A stretch of 64,000 nucleotides of DNA from Adiantum capillus-veneris (taxonomy: Eukaryota; Streptophyta; Polypodiopsida; Polypodiales; Pteridaceae). The notes beneath the pieces were generated by a model that was not told the DNA's origin, did no database searches, and was given only the letters and a program-made list of their open reading frames with translations. Where the stretch lies: positions 177,001,740-177,065,739 of the forward strand of contig CM043944.1 in the NCBI GenBank assembly GCA_014529385.2, in the 5' to 3' direction. Position 1 is the stretch's first letter. Every line of letters begins with the position of its first letter. The translations under genes and the position numbers were made by a program. This document shows, piece after piece, positions 31,347-42,771 of this stretch.

Positions 31347-34202
31347 ATGTGTTTTGTATTGTTAGAGACTTTACCCCCTACCTCTCTCTCTCTCTCTCTC
31401 TCTCTCTCAGAAGTGGATCACTATGGAAAGTCACTTCTACATATGTGCAATAGTACCGGAATGCTCATTGCAAATGGTGTATCTCTATGGCAAGGCACCA
31501 ATGACTTTACATGTAGAAAGCACAATGGTGCTAGCGTGATTGACTATATGTTGTTCTCAGAAGCCACTCTAGAATGCATACAAAGCTTTACACTTGGTGA
31601 ATGGAATCCGGAATCGGATCATAGGATGTTATGTATTGACCTCAAGTGTGGTAAACGGCCCGAGCATGTAGCCTCCAATCGTGATGTGAATCATTTGTAC
31701 CTACGTCTAGACTTCAAACGAGCACTTATATATGCTGATATGGTGGACCAAATGTTAAGCATGATAGAGCATCAAGGGAGCCCAACATTAGAATGCAAGT
31801 GGAAAGTTTTCAAAGAAGTAATTTTCTCTTGTGCGAAGGAATGCTTTTCGGTGAAACACATGTCTTGCAAAAGGTCTAAGAAGGGTAGCACCAAGAAGAA
31901 ATGGTTTGACATGGAATGTAGTCAAGCCCGAAAACACTTGCTAAGATTGGATGCAATCAAAGACAAGGAAGTTTACTTGGAATGTTCACACACATACAAA
32001 GCACTTGTTCAAAAGAAGAGGAGAAGGTGGGAAGTCGAAAAACAACTTCTTTTAGCACAAGAGAAAGCACATGCATGTGGCAAGTTTTGGCAAAATCTAA
32101 AAGGCAAGCGCGTTGAGAGCTTTGGTGACTTGACTCTTGAGGATATGTATATGCATTGTAAGAACCTCTATGAGCAACCCAATGTTGATAAGATGGAGGG
32201 TTGTAGCTCCCTTCCATTTATGTCTCCCTTCTTTACCATTGAAGATGTATGCCGCGCGCTTGAGAAACTTGCTACTCGCAAGGCAGGTGACCTTCAAGGT
32301 GTCAAGGCTGAAATGATTAAATGGACAAGCAAGAAAACACGATATTGGATATGTGATATGTTTAACCTTGCACTTCAGTATGGCATGCCTCATGATTGGA
32401 GTGCAAATTGGATCAAACCTTTGCACAAAGGAGGAGATGTAAACAATGTGAACAACTATCGCACTATAATGGTTGGTTCTTTGATGGCAAAGTTATTTGG
32501 ATGTATCATGGAGATGAAGATAAGTGAATGGGCTGAAAAGAATAGCAAACGTGCGCTTGGCCAAGCAGGTTTTCGAAAGCATCATAGCACTATTGATCAC
32601 CTTGTCACTCTTCGAGTTCTTATGGAAGCGTCTCGATTGAAAGGAAAAAAGTTGTATTGTTGCTTTGTGGATTTCAAGAAAGCTTTTGACATGGTACTGC
32701 GAGGAAATCTTTGGAGACGTATGCAAAGCCTTCAAGTGCCGAGAGAATTTATGCATGCAGTCTTTCGCATCTACCAAAAAGTGATATGTCGATTACGTAT
32801 GGGAGATGGAATTTCAGAATTTTTTGCAAGCACTATTGGTGTCAAACAAGGATGCCCACTTTCCCCAACCCTCTTTGGGCTACTCATTGATGAATTGGAA
32901 TACATGGTTCTTGATTTTATGCAGCAAGAAGGCATAGAAGAGGTTAAGATTGGAAATGCGGTGATCATGCTTTTGCTTTATGCCGATGATGTAGTGCTCT
33001 TGGCACATACCTTAGAAGATGCACAAAAGCTTATGAGTGTCTTGGAACGCTTTTGCCTACATAGCGGGCTGATCGTGAATGGATCCAAAACCAAGGTTAT
33101 GCTTGTAAAGACCCTCAATGACGAAAATCCATGCATTGTATACAACAATGAGAAACTTGAAGTGGTAGATCACTTCAAGTACCTTGGCCTTGAGGTTCCA
33201 TCCAATCATAAATGGAAGGATTGTGCAATGCGTCGCTTGGAAGCCGGAAAGAGGGCTTATTATGCATTTGAGAACATGTGCAATGCAAGAGAGATCAAGT
33301 GTTGGGCTCTCAAAAAGTACCTCTTTGACACATTGGTGACACCGGTGCTTCTTTATGGAGTGGAGGTGTGGGGTGGAAGCATCGGGAAGTCTACTTGGAA
33401 AGAGTTTGAGAATGTCCAAAAGCGTTTTCTCACCAACTTTCTCCAAGTCAAGACACAAACACCCTACATGCTCTTACTTCTTGAGTCCGGATCGCTTCCC
33501 ATTGAGGTCTTGGGCATGGAAAGGGTTGTGGAGTACATGCGTAAGACACAACGTAGCCCTTTGCATCGACTTCCTAGAATCTCATATGAAGCAAGTCAAA
33601 AGGTTCAAAAGACATGCAAGAGCAAAATACTAAGTTCGGGGTGGATGCTTGATATCAAGAAATGGTTTGGAAGATGGGATGCATGTCACTTGGTCAAGGA
33701 TGCGTCGATCGACTCCCAAGTTAATGAGGCCTTCTTACAACGCCAATGTATCATGGCTTGGGAGAAATCCGGAGGTTCTCGCTTCAGCCATTACACCACA
33801 CACGTTGCCCCAAACTACAAATCTCTCTTCTTCTCGGAACGAGGTAACCGAACCCATTCCTACATCCTTGAGCCCATCCCATTGAGTGCGATCCGCACCA
33901 TTGCCTCCATTCGTCTTAGCTCCCATTCTCTACGCTGCGAGACAGGACGTTGGGGCACTGGCGAGGAGTGTCATCGACTTTGCACCTTATGCCCTCGTCA
34001 AGTGCGAGAGAGTGAGTACCACACACTACTTGAGTGCTCAGCTTTTGACCACATTAGGTCCTCTTTTCCCCATATATTCAGCCATGAGCTCTCCCTACAT
34101 ACCTTCCTCTCCCAACCACGATGTGGACTCTCTATTGCGACGCTCATTTCAGCCATTTTTGAGCATCGAGAGTCACTTATGAACTCCACTCACACCACAT
34201 GA
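31347..34202 (+). CDS. LINE ORF2-like protein: endonuclease end, RT, zinc motif
   Basis: A 951-codon open frame, the longest in the window. The first ~20 codons come from a CT microsatellite (SLSLSLS), so the start is artificial and the element is 5'-truncated. Residues ~22-110 match the end of an AP endonuclease domain (IDYMLFSEA, ESDHRMLCIDLK with the SDH motif near 31614). Residues ~290-640 are non-LTR RT: KAGDLQGVKAEMIKW, NNYRTIMVG, ALGQAGFRKHHSTIDHLV, CFVDFKKAFDMV, IGVKQGCPLSPTLFGLLIDE and the catalytic YADD at 32979-32990. A Cys/His motif near the end (CTLCPRQVRESEYHTLLECS) resembles the LINE C-terminal zinc knuckle. No stop interrupts it. It lacks most of the endonuclease, so it is probably immobile. 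The LINE clade is not resolved. Confidence 0.85.
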   Translation: MCFVLLETLPPTSLSLSLSLSEVDHYGKSLLHMCNSTGMLIANGVSLWQGTNDFTCRKHNGASVIDYMLFSEATLECIQSFTLGEWNPESDHRMLCIDLKCGKRPEHVASNRDVNHLYLRLDFKRALIYADMVDQMLSMIEHQGSPTLECKWKVFKEVIFSCAKECFSVKHMSCKRSKKGSTKKKWFDMECSQARKHLLRLDAIKDKEVYLECSHTYKALVQKKRRRWEVEKQLLLAQEKAHACGKFWQNLKGKRVESFGDLTLEDMYMHCKNLYEQPNVDKMEGCSSLPFMSPFFTIEDVCRALEKLATRKAGDLQGVKAEMIKWTSKKTRYWICDMFNLALQYGMPHDWSANWIKPLHKGGDVNNVNNYRTIMVGSLMAKLFGCIMEMKISEWAEKNSKRALGQAGFRKHHSTIDHLVTLRVLMEASRLKGKKLYCCFVDFKKAFDMVLRGNLWRRMQSLQVPREFMHAVFRIYQKVICRLRMGDGISEFFASTIGVKQGCPLSPTLFGLLIDELEYMVLDFMQQEGIEEVKIGNAVIMLLLYADDVVLLAHTLEDAQKLMSVLERFCLHSGLIVNGSKTKVMLVKTLNDENPCIVYNNEKLEVVDHFKYLGLEVPSNHKWKDCAMRRLEAGKRAYYAFENMCNAREIKCWALKKYLFDTLVTPVLLYGVEVWGGSIGKSTWKEFENVQKRFLTNFLQVKTQTPYMLLLLESGSLPIEVLGMERVVEYMRKTQRSPLHRLPRISYEASQKVQKTCKSKILSSGWMLDIKKWFGRWDACHLVKDASIDSQVNEAFLQRQCIMAWEKSGGSRFSHYTTHVAPNYKSLFFSERGNRTHSYILEPIPLSAIRTIASIRLSSHSLRCETGRWGTGEECHRLCTLCPRQVRESEYHTLLECSAFDHIRSSFPHIFSHELSLHTFLSQPRCGLSIATLISAIFEHRESLMNSTHTT

Positions 34203-34257
34203 CATGTTCATTTGGTCCCATAGGTCATATTTGACCTCCCAGGACGATAATAGAACT

Positions 34258-34258
34258 A

Positions 34259-34299
<41 letters not shown>

Positions 34300-34379
34300 G
34301 TGGATCATGGCGCACGGACTCAACTTTGAGACCGGATAATAGCCTATTGTGCATTGTGATCCACTTCTTGTATTCCCCT

Positions 34380-34435
<56 letters not shown>

Positions 34436-34509
34436 TATGGATAACAGCATGCGGACTCAAAATTGAGTAAAGAAAATAGTCCATCGTGCGCCGTGCTCCA
34501 TTTCATGAC

Positions 34510-34595
<86 letters not shown>
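34258..34595. repeat. CT and TG microsatellites with two palindromic units
   Basis: CT tract 34260-34295, unit GTGGATCATGGCGCAC ... GTGCATTGTGATCCAC (34299-34363, ends complementary), CT tract ~34388-34432, a further decayed unit (ATGGATAACAGCATGC ... GTGCGCCGTGCTCCAT), then a TG tract of about 40 dinucleotides (34514-34594). Long peptide frames read across this DNA are repeat artefacts. Confidence 0.85.
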
Positions 34596-34597
<2 letters not shown>

Positions 34598-34599
34598 TG

Positions 34600-35633
34600 A
34601 GGCGGTCCGGGGTGGACGACAAGAGAGGCGACCTCTAAACACCCCTCAAGGCTCCCGTGTTGCTCAATTGGGGCTGGGGCAATCACAAGCACAATACAAC
34701 AACAAACCCACAACCAAACCCAAACAAGATAGGGGCACCACCTAGTTATGGTATGTGAACTAGGGCGCAAGAAAGATTTTGTCACAACCAAGAAGATGCA
34801 CCACAAAACACACACAAGCAACCTCACACCAAGACACACACAAAATGGACCAGAGAGAGCTAAAGCAAAGGGAAGAGAGAGAGGAATGGATTTGCGTAAT
34901 ACCTTATTTGTGACTTGCAAATAGAGATGGTTCGTTATGATGCTATCATAGAGATTGTTCAAAACTAACTCAATACTTAGTGAATGCTAAACATTGCCAA
35001 CACACACACACACACACACACTGTCTTAGGGTGTGGGAGACCTCTCACCACAATACCCTCTTACAATGAACACAAAATTGGCAATGAAAACACACTAAAA
35101 CACTTTCTAAAACAAGATCAAACGATAGAAACAACAAAATACACAAGTCAACTTGAATTCACCAAACCGTATCGCACAAGTGGAAGGATGAAGATTTGAA
35201 CGTCGAATCACGCCTTTGATGCACCAAACCTCAATTTATTGATGATGGAGGAACATATACAATAGTGGTTTTGAGATTTTTGAACTCATGCTCTCTCACT
35301 TGCAATGTGTAGCTTGAAAGCGTCTCTCACACCAAAAGTGAAGCTCACAAAGTGGTTGCTACGCCTAAGTCTCTCCTCACGCATAGAGTGTTGGGGTGCT
35401 ATGTGAGATATTGGGGGTTGTTTTACAAGAAGGAGAGGGGCCTATTTATAGGTTGGAGATCACTCATTAAGATTATTGGAAATCCTTATTTACAAGCTAA
35501 CAAATCAGGATTATGATTTTTTTGAATATCAAAACATTGCGGGCCTTCTTTGTCTGCTTGAGTCATGGATGTGGGCTCAATAGAGAGAATTATTGATTGT
35601 AGATAAGGTGAAAGTAGAGTTTTAAAAGGAAGG

Positions 35634-35709
<76 letters not shown>

Positions 35710-37308
35710 ACTATGTACATATATGTCTTGAGGTGAGGTGTTTTTTATGGTTAGGTCAATGGCTATTCTGTGTTAGTATGTTAGTGGTTAGTGTTAGTAA
35801 TCACTAGAAATTTAATGATATATTTACAATGGGTAGAATGGGGTGGATGGTTGAAGTAAGATGGTTGAATGAAGTGAGGAAATCCTTGTGATGGTGAAGC
35901 TTGAAGAAGTACTTACTTGTGTTGGTTCCCAAAATGACTATCGATCATCTTCTTCGTCTTCTCTTGTTTACGTGTTGATTATCACGATGAAAATGGCAAT
36001 TCGGTTGATGAAATCTCTTAATTTTCAGAGGCTAAGCATGGTTTACATGCTCAATTTTATGTATATAGAGAAGGGGTGAGATGGAAATTGTACTTTGGCA
36101 GTAATAGAGAGAGGCATAGAGATAGTGTATACACATGTAGAGCTCATATGAGAGCTATGGAAGTAAGAGGGGAGGTTAATGGTGAAGAAGGTGATGGAAA
36201 CCATGGAAGGTGCAGGTTTGAGTGAGGGATTGAGAGGAATGAGTGTGTGTGTGTGTGTGTGGAGAAGTGTGGAAAGAGGTGAGAGAAGACTATGGGCTAT
36301 TTGTGAGAAAAGTGGACAGACTGGGGTCCACTCAAAAAATCCTAGCTCACCGGTGGTTGCTCCAAAAATCACCAAAGTTTTTGTGGTGATTATTTAGTTC
36401 TTGGTCCACATTTTCTCTTTTGACCACCGCTTCAAATCCTGAGTGGAGATGGATATAAAATACCTATTTTTCTTCACAAAAAGTCTTCAGTGGCCCCCCT
36501 TTTGTTGAATTTGCATATGGCTCCAAAGGTGAGCCCCTCCTTGCATGAGAGCATGACTTAATTGATTCTTAGGGGTTTGGAAATATGCATGGTTGTGGAT
36601 TATGCAAAATATAATACATGGATATGATGGGAAAAAAAATGTTAGTATATATAAACAATTTATGGAATTTAGAATAGTGTCAGCTATATAAAAATATAAA
36701 ATGAAAAAAAGAGATATATAAAAATATAAGGAATCAAATGAGGGGACCCTCATTTGTTTTTATTGAAGTATATTTATTTACAAGAGATTTAAAAAAATAA
36801 CCTCTAGGAAATAGGAATTTAGTGAAAGGCAATGACTCATGTGAAAGGTATTTTTGAGGTTTTTCCTTGGAGTGGTTTCTCGCCCAAAAATAAGAGAAGT
36901 TTGCATGAAATGATTTTTTATAGAATACATAGGTACGAAAGATTATGGTAATGGTGAGTCAATGTACATAGCATACATAGAAAAATAACGCACACTTTAA
37001 GTAGAAATATTTAAATAAATACCAAAATAATTATGAAAATTCTCTATATTTGGGCTCTATGTACAATGAAATATATACACACAAATGGGCCATAATAAAT
37101 TTCATTTTATTTATTTTAGTTATTTTTTTGGCTCAACTAGCCCAAATTACTAGGTAGCTAAGGGTTTTAAGGAGAAATGGGAAAAACTCCCTAACTCACA
37201 CACGCCTATGTACAGTAAAAAGGTAAGAATAGCCACAGTGTTTATGTGATTTTGGTAGGGTGAGGTAACTCACTATGGAAATTATGAAGAGCCGAAAAAC
37301 GGCTATCA
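34600..37308 (-). repeat. Probable 3' LTR of G4, left boundary unresolved
   Basis: The inner edge is clear: a minus-strand polypurine tract (GGGGGAGGGC, 37321-37312) followed by TGATAGCC. A TATA box (CCTATAAATAGGCC on the minus strand, 35459-35446) supports an LTR promoter. The region contains CA tracts (about 34999-35020), a GA tract and a GT tract (36242-36260), and no supported gene. I could not find the matching 5' LTR, so the length is a guess. Confidence 0.45.
35631..35707 (+). repeat. GA microsatellite
   Basis: About 77 bases of nearly pure GA inside the presumed LTR. Confidence 0.95.
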
Positions 37309-37336
37309 TTAGCCCTCCCCCAGGATGATGATATAT

Positions 37337-38511
37337 TCATGTACCATCATAAAGCATCTTTTGCAAAGAGAGTGCTTTTGAGTAGTCCTCTATGATATTT
37401 GGTCCCTTGACAGGATTTTCATTGTGTGGCTTCTTGTCACACTCATGCTTCATGCAACAAGACTTACATGAGATAGTCTTTCTTTGACAGTTCTTCGGTA
37501 GATCCTTTGGTAGAAGGAGACTCAAATAGGGCTTCAAGCGATAACCGTTTACCTTCCTGGAGTGCTCTTTACCATTCAAGTCCATAAGATGATAGTAACT
37601 TGAATTGAAAGCCTTCTAGACTATGTATGGCCCTTGCCATCTAGTTTCAAACTTGGCATCGAAACAATTGTCAAGGCGATTGTCATACCTTAGCACAAGC
37701 TCTCCTTCCTTGATGCCTTTGTCCTTCAGTTTCTTGTCGAGCTTTTCTTTCGCTTGTGTGGATTCTCTCTTGTAGCACTTGTAAGCTGCTTCTCTTTTCC
37801 AGTCAAGATCCACTAACGTAATAAGTCCATCCATCCATACCTCTTGATCATCTTGTGCACCTTTTCCATGAAGCCGCATTGTTGAAATGTTGAGCTCGAT
37901 AGTCTGCAAAGCCTCTTGACCATAGACAAAGTGAAATGGTGTGAACTATATGTGGTTTGATATGTCCACAAGGCACCATCCAAGAAGTCATGCCATAATT
38001 TTGTCTTGTTTTGCACCATCTTTCTAATGATGCCTGCAATGACACCATTAGCCTTCTCCACCAAACCATTTGACTGTGGGTAGTATGGTGTGCTATGACG
38101 ATGTAGAATGTGAAGCTCTTCACAAACTTCTGTGAGTAAACCCTTCTTGAACCCCGGACCATTATCCAAAACAATATCTATAGGTGTGTCAAATCTACAA
38201 CAAATGTTACTGTAGACAAGCCTGCTCATTGTTTTCCCATTTACCCTTGCCACACTTTGAGCCTCTACCCACCTAGTCATGTAGTCTACAACCACTAAAA
38301 TGTAGATTTTACCATTCTTTGTTCTAGGAAGAGGACCCATAGCATCAATGCCCCACTTTTCAAAGGGTCCATTTGCAAGCACTATTTGCCTCGAACCATG
38401 CACCAGCCTTTTATTTCCATTTACCTGACAATTGTGACAGCTTTTACACCAATGTTGGAGATCCACATGCAAGCTTGGCCAAACATATCCCACAAGAAAT
38501 ATCTTCTTCAC
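37337..38511 (-). pseudogene. G4 integrase
   Basis: Zinc-binding start (CGGHFAQE upstream, then WCKSCHNCQVNG), core Asp in KWGIDAMGPLPRTKNGK, second Asp in IDIVLDNGPGFKKG, Glu in YPQSNGLVEKANGVIAG. Then the C-terminal domain, in another frame from 37909 (ELVLRYDNRL, RWQGPYIV), ending in a Lys/Cys-rich tail. A single stop (about 38515) separates it from the RNase H frame, and a frameshift lies at ~37900. The D,D,E residues are all present. Confidence 0.8.
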
Positions 38512-38514
38512 GGT

Positions 38515-40790
38515 TTATTCTTGGGCAAAATGACCGCCACATGCCTCTTCATGCAAACCTTTTAGAATGGCTGGAATTTCCTTGATAGTTGGTACTCTTC
38601 TACACACTTGATCCTTTCCTCTTTGATAGAGGGAGCCTTCTAGAAAGATATCAAAACTTTCCTTTTTCGTGAGTCTCCTCTTTTGAGCTTTTGTGAAGTC
38701 TTGTGGAAACTGTCCCTCCAAAATGTAGCCAATAATGGGAGACAATGACTCCAATCCCTGGTATCTCGGTTGCTTGATAGCTGCTGCCACCATGATGGCC
38801 TCCACTTCTTTCTCAATACATGTAACTGCTTGTTGTGCAAGTAAATCGGCATCTTCATTTTGTTTCCTCGGAATATGATATAGTTGCACTTCTTCAAACT
38901 GATTAAACATCCTACGAATGGCATGAACTTTTGTCCTTAAGCTTTCATTCTTGCATGCCCAAATGCCTAAAATCTGTTTAACAATGAGAAGTGCATCTCC
39001 CTTTACCATGAGACGTTTTATCCCTTGGCCAATGCACATCTTCAAACCATGAAGTAGTGTGTCGTATTCTGCTTCATTGTTGCTAGTTGAACCTGATAGA
39101 TTGACCTTCTCTTTCATGACCACCTCTCCACTTGGGTTGAGCAACACTAGCCCTCCCCCTGCTTTCCCTGTGGCTCGTCGAAAAGCTCCATCAAAGAACA
39201 AGGTAAAAGCATTGGGAATACTTTTTGGTGGTGGCAATGGTAGGGTCTTTACTTGAGGCACCTTAATTTCCTTCTCATGTACCCTATAAGTGAGAATCCC
39301 TGCCAATTGTGTACGCACACTATCTTCTACCTTGAAAGAGTATTGGAACTCTTGCAACTCCATAATCCACTTTGAGATCCTAGTACTAAGATTCATTTGA
39401 GATGACACCCAAGGGAACAAATTTTCTACAGTGAGAATTACAAAAGGTTTTGGTATCAGGTAGGATCTAAACTTTCTCACCGCAAACATGAGAGAAAGCA
39501 TCATGAGTTCTGCTTCTGTGTAGTCTCTCTCCAAAGCATTCATGACCCTACTAGCAAAGTAGATGGGTCGCATCCTTGTACTGTGGGGATCTTGTTGTAG
39601 CAACACAGCACCAATTGTTTCCCTTCCAACACTAGAGCTAACAAAGAATGTGTACTCCCAAAAAGGAGTCATGAGTGTTGGTAGCTCTGACAAAATGACT
39701 TTAATGTTACAAAAATACTCTTCAAGCTCATCAGACCATGCAAATTCTACTTGTTGCGTCAACTTTTGCAAAGGATGAAGCAACTCCGAGGCTAAGTGAA
39801 TGAAGCGTGACATATACTTCACCTTCTGAATGAAAGAGATGACCTCCTTAAGACTCTTCGGTGATGGGAGCTCAATAAGATCCTTTGCCTTTGAAGGATC
39901 CACCTTAATGCCTTTATAGGAAACCTTGTGACCGAGCAAGATCACTTCATCCTCACCTATGTGGCACTTGTCGGGGTTGAGTTGACCTCCCATGTCGTAG
40001 AGCTTCTTTAAACCTTCTTCTACCCTTTGTAGATGCAATGATTTTGAGCTATAAATGCAAAAATCATCAATGAACACCCTAATTGACTTTCCAAAGAATG
40101 CTTGAAACACCATGTTCATGAAACGTTGGAATGTTGCAGGAGCATTTGTCAGACCAAATGGCATGACTCTAAAAGCATAACAACCCCAAGGAGTGATAAA
40201 GGTTGTTTTCAATTGATCTTCCAATGCGATACCTATTTGAAAGTAGCCTGAGTAGCCATCACACACAGTGTACTTCTCATGACCAACTATCTCATTTAGT
40301 ATCTTATCCTAAAATGGGAGGGGAAAGTGATCTCTTTTTGTTGGTGCATTCAGTGGACGGTAATCCACACACACCCTCCACTTGCCGTTGTTCTTGGGAG
40401 TGACAACAACGGGAGAGACCCAATCTCAATTCTCCATTGGATAAATGAAACATGCTGCTAGTAGCTTTCTTACCTCCTTGAGTAAAGCCTTCTCCTTGAT
40501 GACTCTAGCCTTCGTAGCTTTTGAGCCTTAGGTGTGGCCTCTGGCGTTAACTCAATCTTGTGTTGAATAGCATCTACTCCACGCACATCGATGTAATATT
40601 TAGCAAAAAGCCTAGGATATATCCTTAACACACCTTTGAACTCCTCTCTTTCATCCTTTGTAAGTGTTGTAGACAACATACCTTCTAACATTCCTTCATC
40701 TTGCACATTTTGGTTCTCTTGAGTACCTACCTCTTCCAAGCCTTGACAAGAGGTCTCTTGGTTGCTTGGCTTAAACCTTACCCCCATGAC
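38515..40790 (-). pseudogene. G4 reverse transcriptase with two RNase H domains
   Basis: The RT start is in short frames at 40787-40266 (IELTPEATPKAQKLRR, WRVCVDYRPLNAPTKRDHF). The long frame from 40266 (583 codons) continues MCDGYSGYFQIGIA, FGLTNAPATFQRFMNMV and the catalytic VFIDDFCIYS (near 40070). Connection and Ty3-type RNase H follow (FASRVMNALERDYTEAELMM). Then a second RNase H: LFFDGAFRRATGKAGGG (first Asp), GSTSNNEAEYDTLLHGLK (Glu), KGDALLIVKQI (Asp) and RKQNEDADLLAQQA (Asp). A shift near 40490 and a stop near 40424 are the main lesions in RT. Confidence 0.85.
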
Positions 40791-41027
40791 TTTGATGGAA
40801 GACTCCTCTTTAGTAATGCTATCACTACTTTCTTCTTTTAAAGTGCTATCAGTCTAGCCTTCCTCCATCTCGCTTCGTGATGATTCTTCATGGAGCTCCT
40901 TTTGGAGTTGCTCCTTCATGTAAAAGACAACCTTCTTATGATTGTCATTTCTACAACTTAATTTTCCACTCTCCCAATCCTGCAAAGCTCGCATTTTCAT
41001 TAGCCATGGTCTTCCTAGGATAAATGG

Positions 41028-41465
41028 CTAACCATTTTCCTTGGTCAACATAACATAAAAATCCACATCCTTCTTAATGGCCTCCACAAAGAAATTTTTA
41101 CAAATGCCTACGCACCTAGCCTTGCTATTGTTTGCCATCTTCACTTTGATTTCAGGTGTCTCATGGATGTGCATGCCTAGTCTTTGCATGAGTCCCTCTG
41201 TCATGATGCAAATTTGTGCACCCCCATGCACTAGACCTTTCCTAACCAATCTTCCTTTGATGTAACAATCTAGCATAGGTCTAATATCCTCATTCATTTC
41301 AGCTTGTGCAATTTTTACAATAGGCACACTCTCTTTTACCTTTCTCCTAGTGCTAACTGCCCTTGTTAAATCCCTCCTAACTTGTGGACATAATGCAAGA
41401 AATTGAGGCCATGAGATATCAGGACCCTTACCTCTCATGTCTTCCAACAAGTTGTACGGAGCCAT
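41028..41465 (-). pseudogene. G4 retropepsin, active-site Asp replaced
   Basis: Open for 145 codons. LVHGGAQICIMTEGLMQRLG corresponds to the gypsy protease start that normally reads DGG or DSG; here His occupies the catalytic Asp position. Downstream IKVKMANNSKARCVGIC and VDFYVML fit the retropepsin beta strands. A linker between 41028 and 40787 has no recognised domain. Loss of the Asp would block gag processing by this copy. Confidence 0.7.
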
Positions 41466-41543
41466 ACCATGTCCAAGAGGAAAGTCTTGGAGGTTAATAC
41501 GACGTCGCGTCCTCTTTGTTTCCTTGGTCTCCTTTTCCTTCTT

Positions 41544-42199
41544 TTATTGTCCATGGCCACTTTGTGACGTAACTCCTTCTTTCTCCTTACCTTTTTCTCG
41601 GCCATGCTTAATGCCATTTGCTTCTAGGTTAATCTCATTGGAATTTATCACCTCTACCACATGTAAATTTGGGTCTGGCAAAGGTGGAACTCCTTCCACT
41701 CCTCGTGGAGGTGGTCTTGCTCCATTTGGCCTTTGTAGAAGCCGTTGTTGTTGATTAGTTCCTTCACCTGCATTCATCATTGGGTAATTCAAGTTAGGTC
41801 TCCCTGGCTCCCCATGGGGCCAAGGACAATTATACATCCCATGTCCAGAATCTCCGAAATTCCAACATTGCAAGATTCTCCTACGTCATGGTGGCTCTCG
41901 CTCTTCTGACTTCTTTGCTTGTCCCTTGGGACCTACAGTTTGTGCAACGTGAATTGAAAAGTTACTTAAGGATTCACTTAACTTTTCAATTACCTCCGCT
42001 GTCACCTCAAGAATATCTCTAGATGTTCATGCTTGTAATTTTCCCTTAGGTCTAGGAGTGATGGATTCACAAGGGTTGATTGAATTATTGTCCACCCAGT
42101 GGCATGTACAATCACACTAGCCGAACTCCTGAGGTTACGACCAAACATGTGGACCACAGCAGGCAAATGCTTAGAAAAATTTGGAGTGAAAGACCCCAC
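41544..42199 (-). pseudogene. G4 gag end with degenerate zinc knuckle
   Basis: A minus frame at 42199-42002 (capsid-like, LVNPSLLDLRENYKHEHLEI) and one from 41873 starting MQCWNFGDSGHGMYNCPWP, a CCHC knuckle in which the second Cys is Phe. A basic Lys/Arg-rich segment follows (41617-41435). The N-terminal part of gag is missing at the junction with the plus-strand element. Confidence 0.6.
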
Positions 42200-42227
42200 C
42201 TCAAAGCTTCAAGAAGGGATCAGATAA

Positions 42228-42765
42228 TTGGACAGGCCTCAACTAAACACTAGGCCAGTACCTTTAAACAAGGTTGGAGAGTATTGTGAGGGAGAAGATG
42301 GAAACACCACACTACCCGTAGAATTACAAGGAGTAGTTTCCAAAGCTATTCTTGACAATGGAGCAGAGTCGCTATTGACTCTAAGGAAACCTGGAAAAAA
42401 TGGGGAAAACCGGCTTTGGGAGCTACCAGAATGAAATTGCAATTGGCATATGGGTTTATGGAGAAGCCTCTAGAACTCTTAGAAAAAGTAATTGTCACTT
42501 CATGCAGAATCGAGTATGAGCATACATTTGCAATAGTTGATTTTGACAAAAGAACAATTACGATATCATCTTGGGAAGACCGTTCATGAGACAGTTAAAG
42601 ATGGTCCAGGATTGGGGTTACGACCACATCTACCTTAGACATGGCAAGACTACAACCAAAATACACCTAAAAGACCATAGTTACAAAGATGCGAACCAGA
42701 CACCGGTGGAAGAGTTTGATTCAGCTACATTGACAGGGTCCGAACTCCGAGCATGGTTAGGGTAA
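42228..42765 (+). pseudogene. G5 retropepsin remnant
   Basis: VSKAILDNGAESLLTL near 42330-42375 resembles a retropepsin active site with DNG for DSG. After frame changes, IILGRPFMRQLKMVQDWG (about 42565-42620) is the conserved LGRPF strand at the end of gypsy proteases. At least two frame changes separate them. Confidence 0.5.
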
Positions 42766-42771
42766 AAAAAG

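Larger units (their letters stand above)
37309..42199 (-). mobile_element. Ty3/gypsy retrotransposon G4, Tat-like, dual RNase H
   Basis: On the minus strand: gag remnant and knuckle (42199-41544), protease (41465-41028), RT with two RNase H domains (about 40790-38515), integrase (38511-37337), polypurine tract and LTR. An extra archaeal-type RNase H between the usual RNase H and integrase is the hallmark of the Tat lineage. The 5' end is cut at ~42.2 kb where a plus-strand element starts. Few stops separate the domains, so it is younger than most elements here. Confidence 0.85.

Noticed and set aside
33057-33458. Minus-strand frames of 60-130 codons within the LINE
   Set aside because: They are shadows of the 951-codon LINE frame, which has RT motifs throughout.
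34225-34962. Long minus-strand frame (245 codons) with repeated His-Thr and Arg-Glu
   Set aside because: It is a translation of the TG/CT microsatellites and their flanks; no complex sequence supports a protein.
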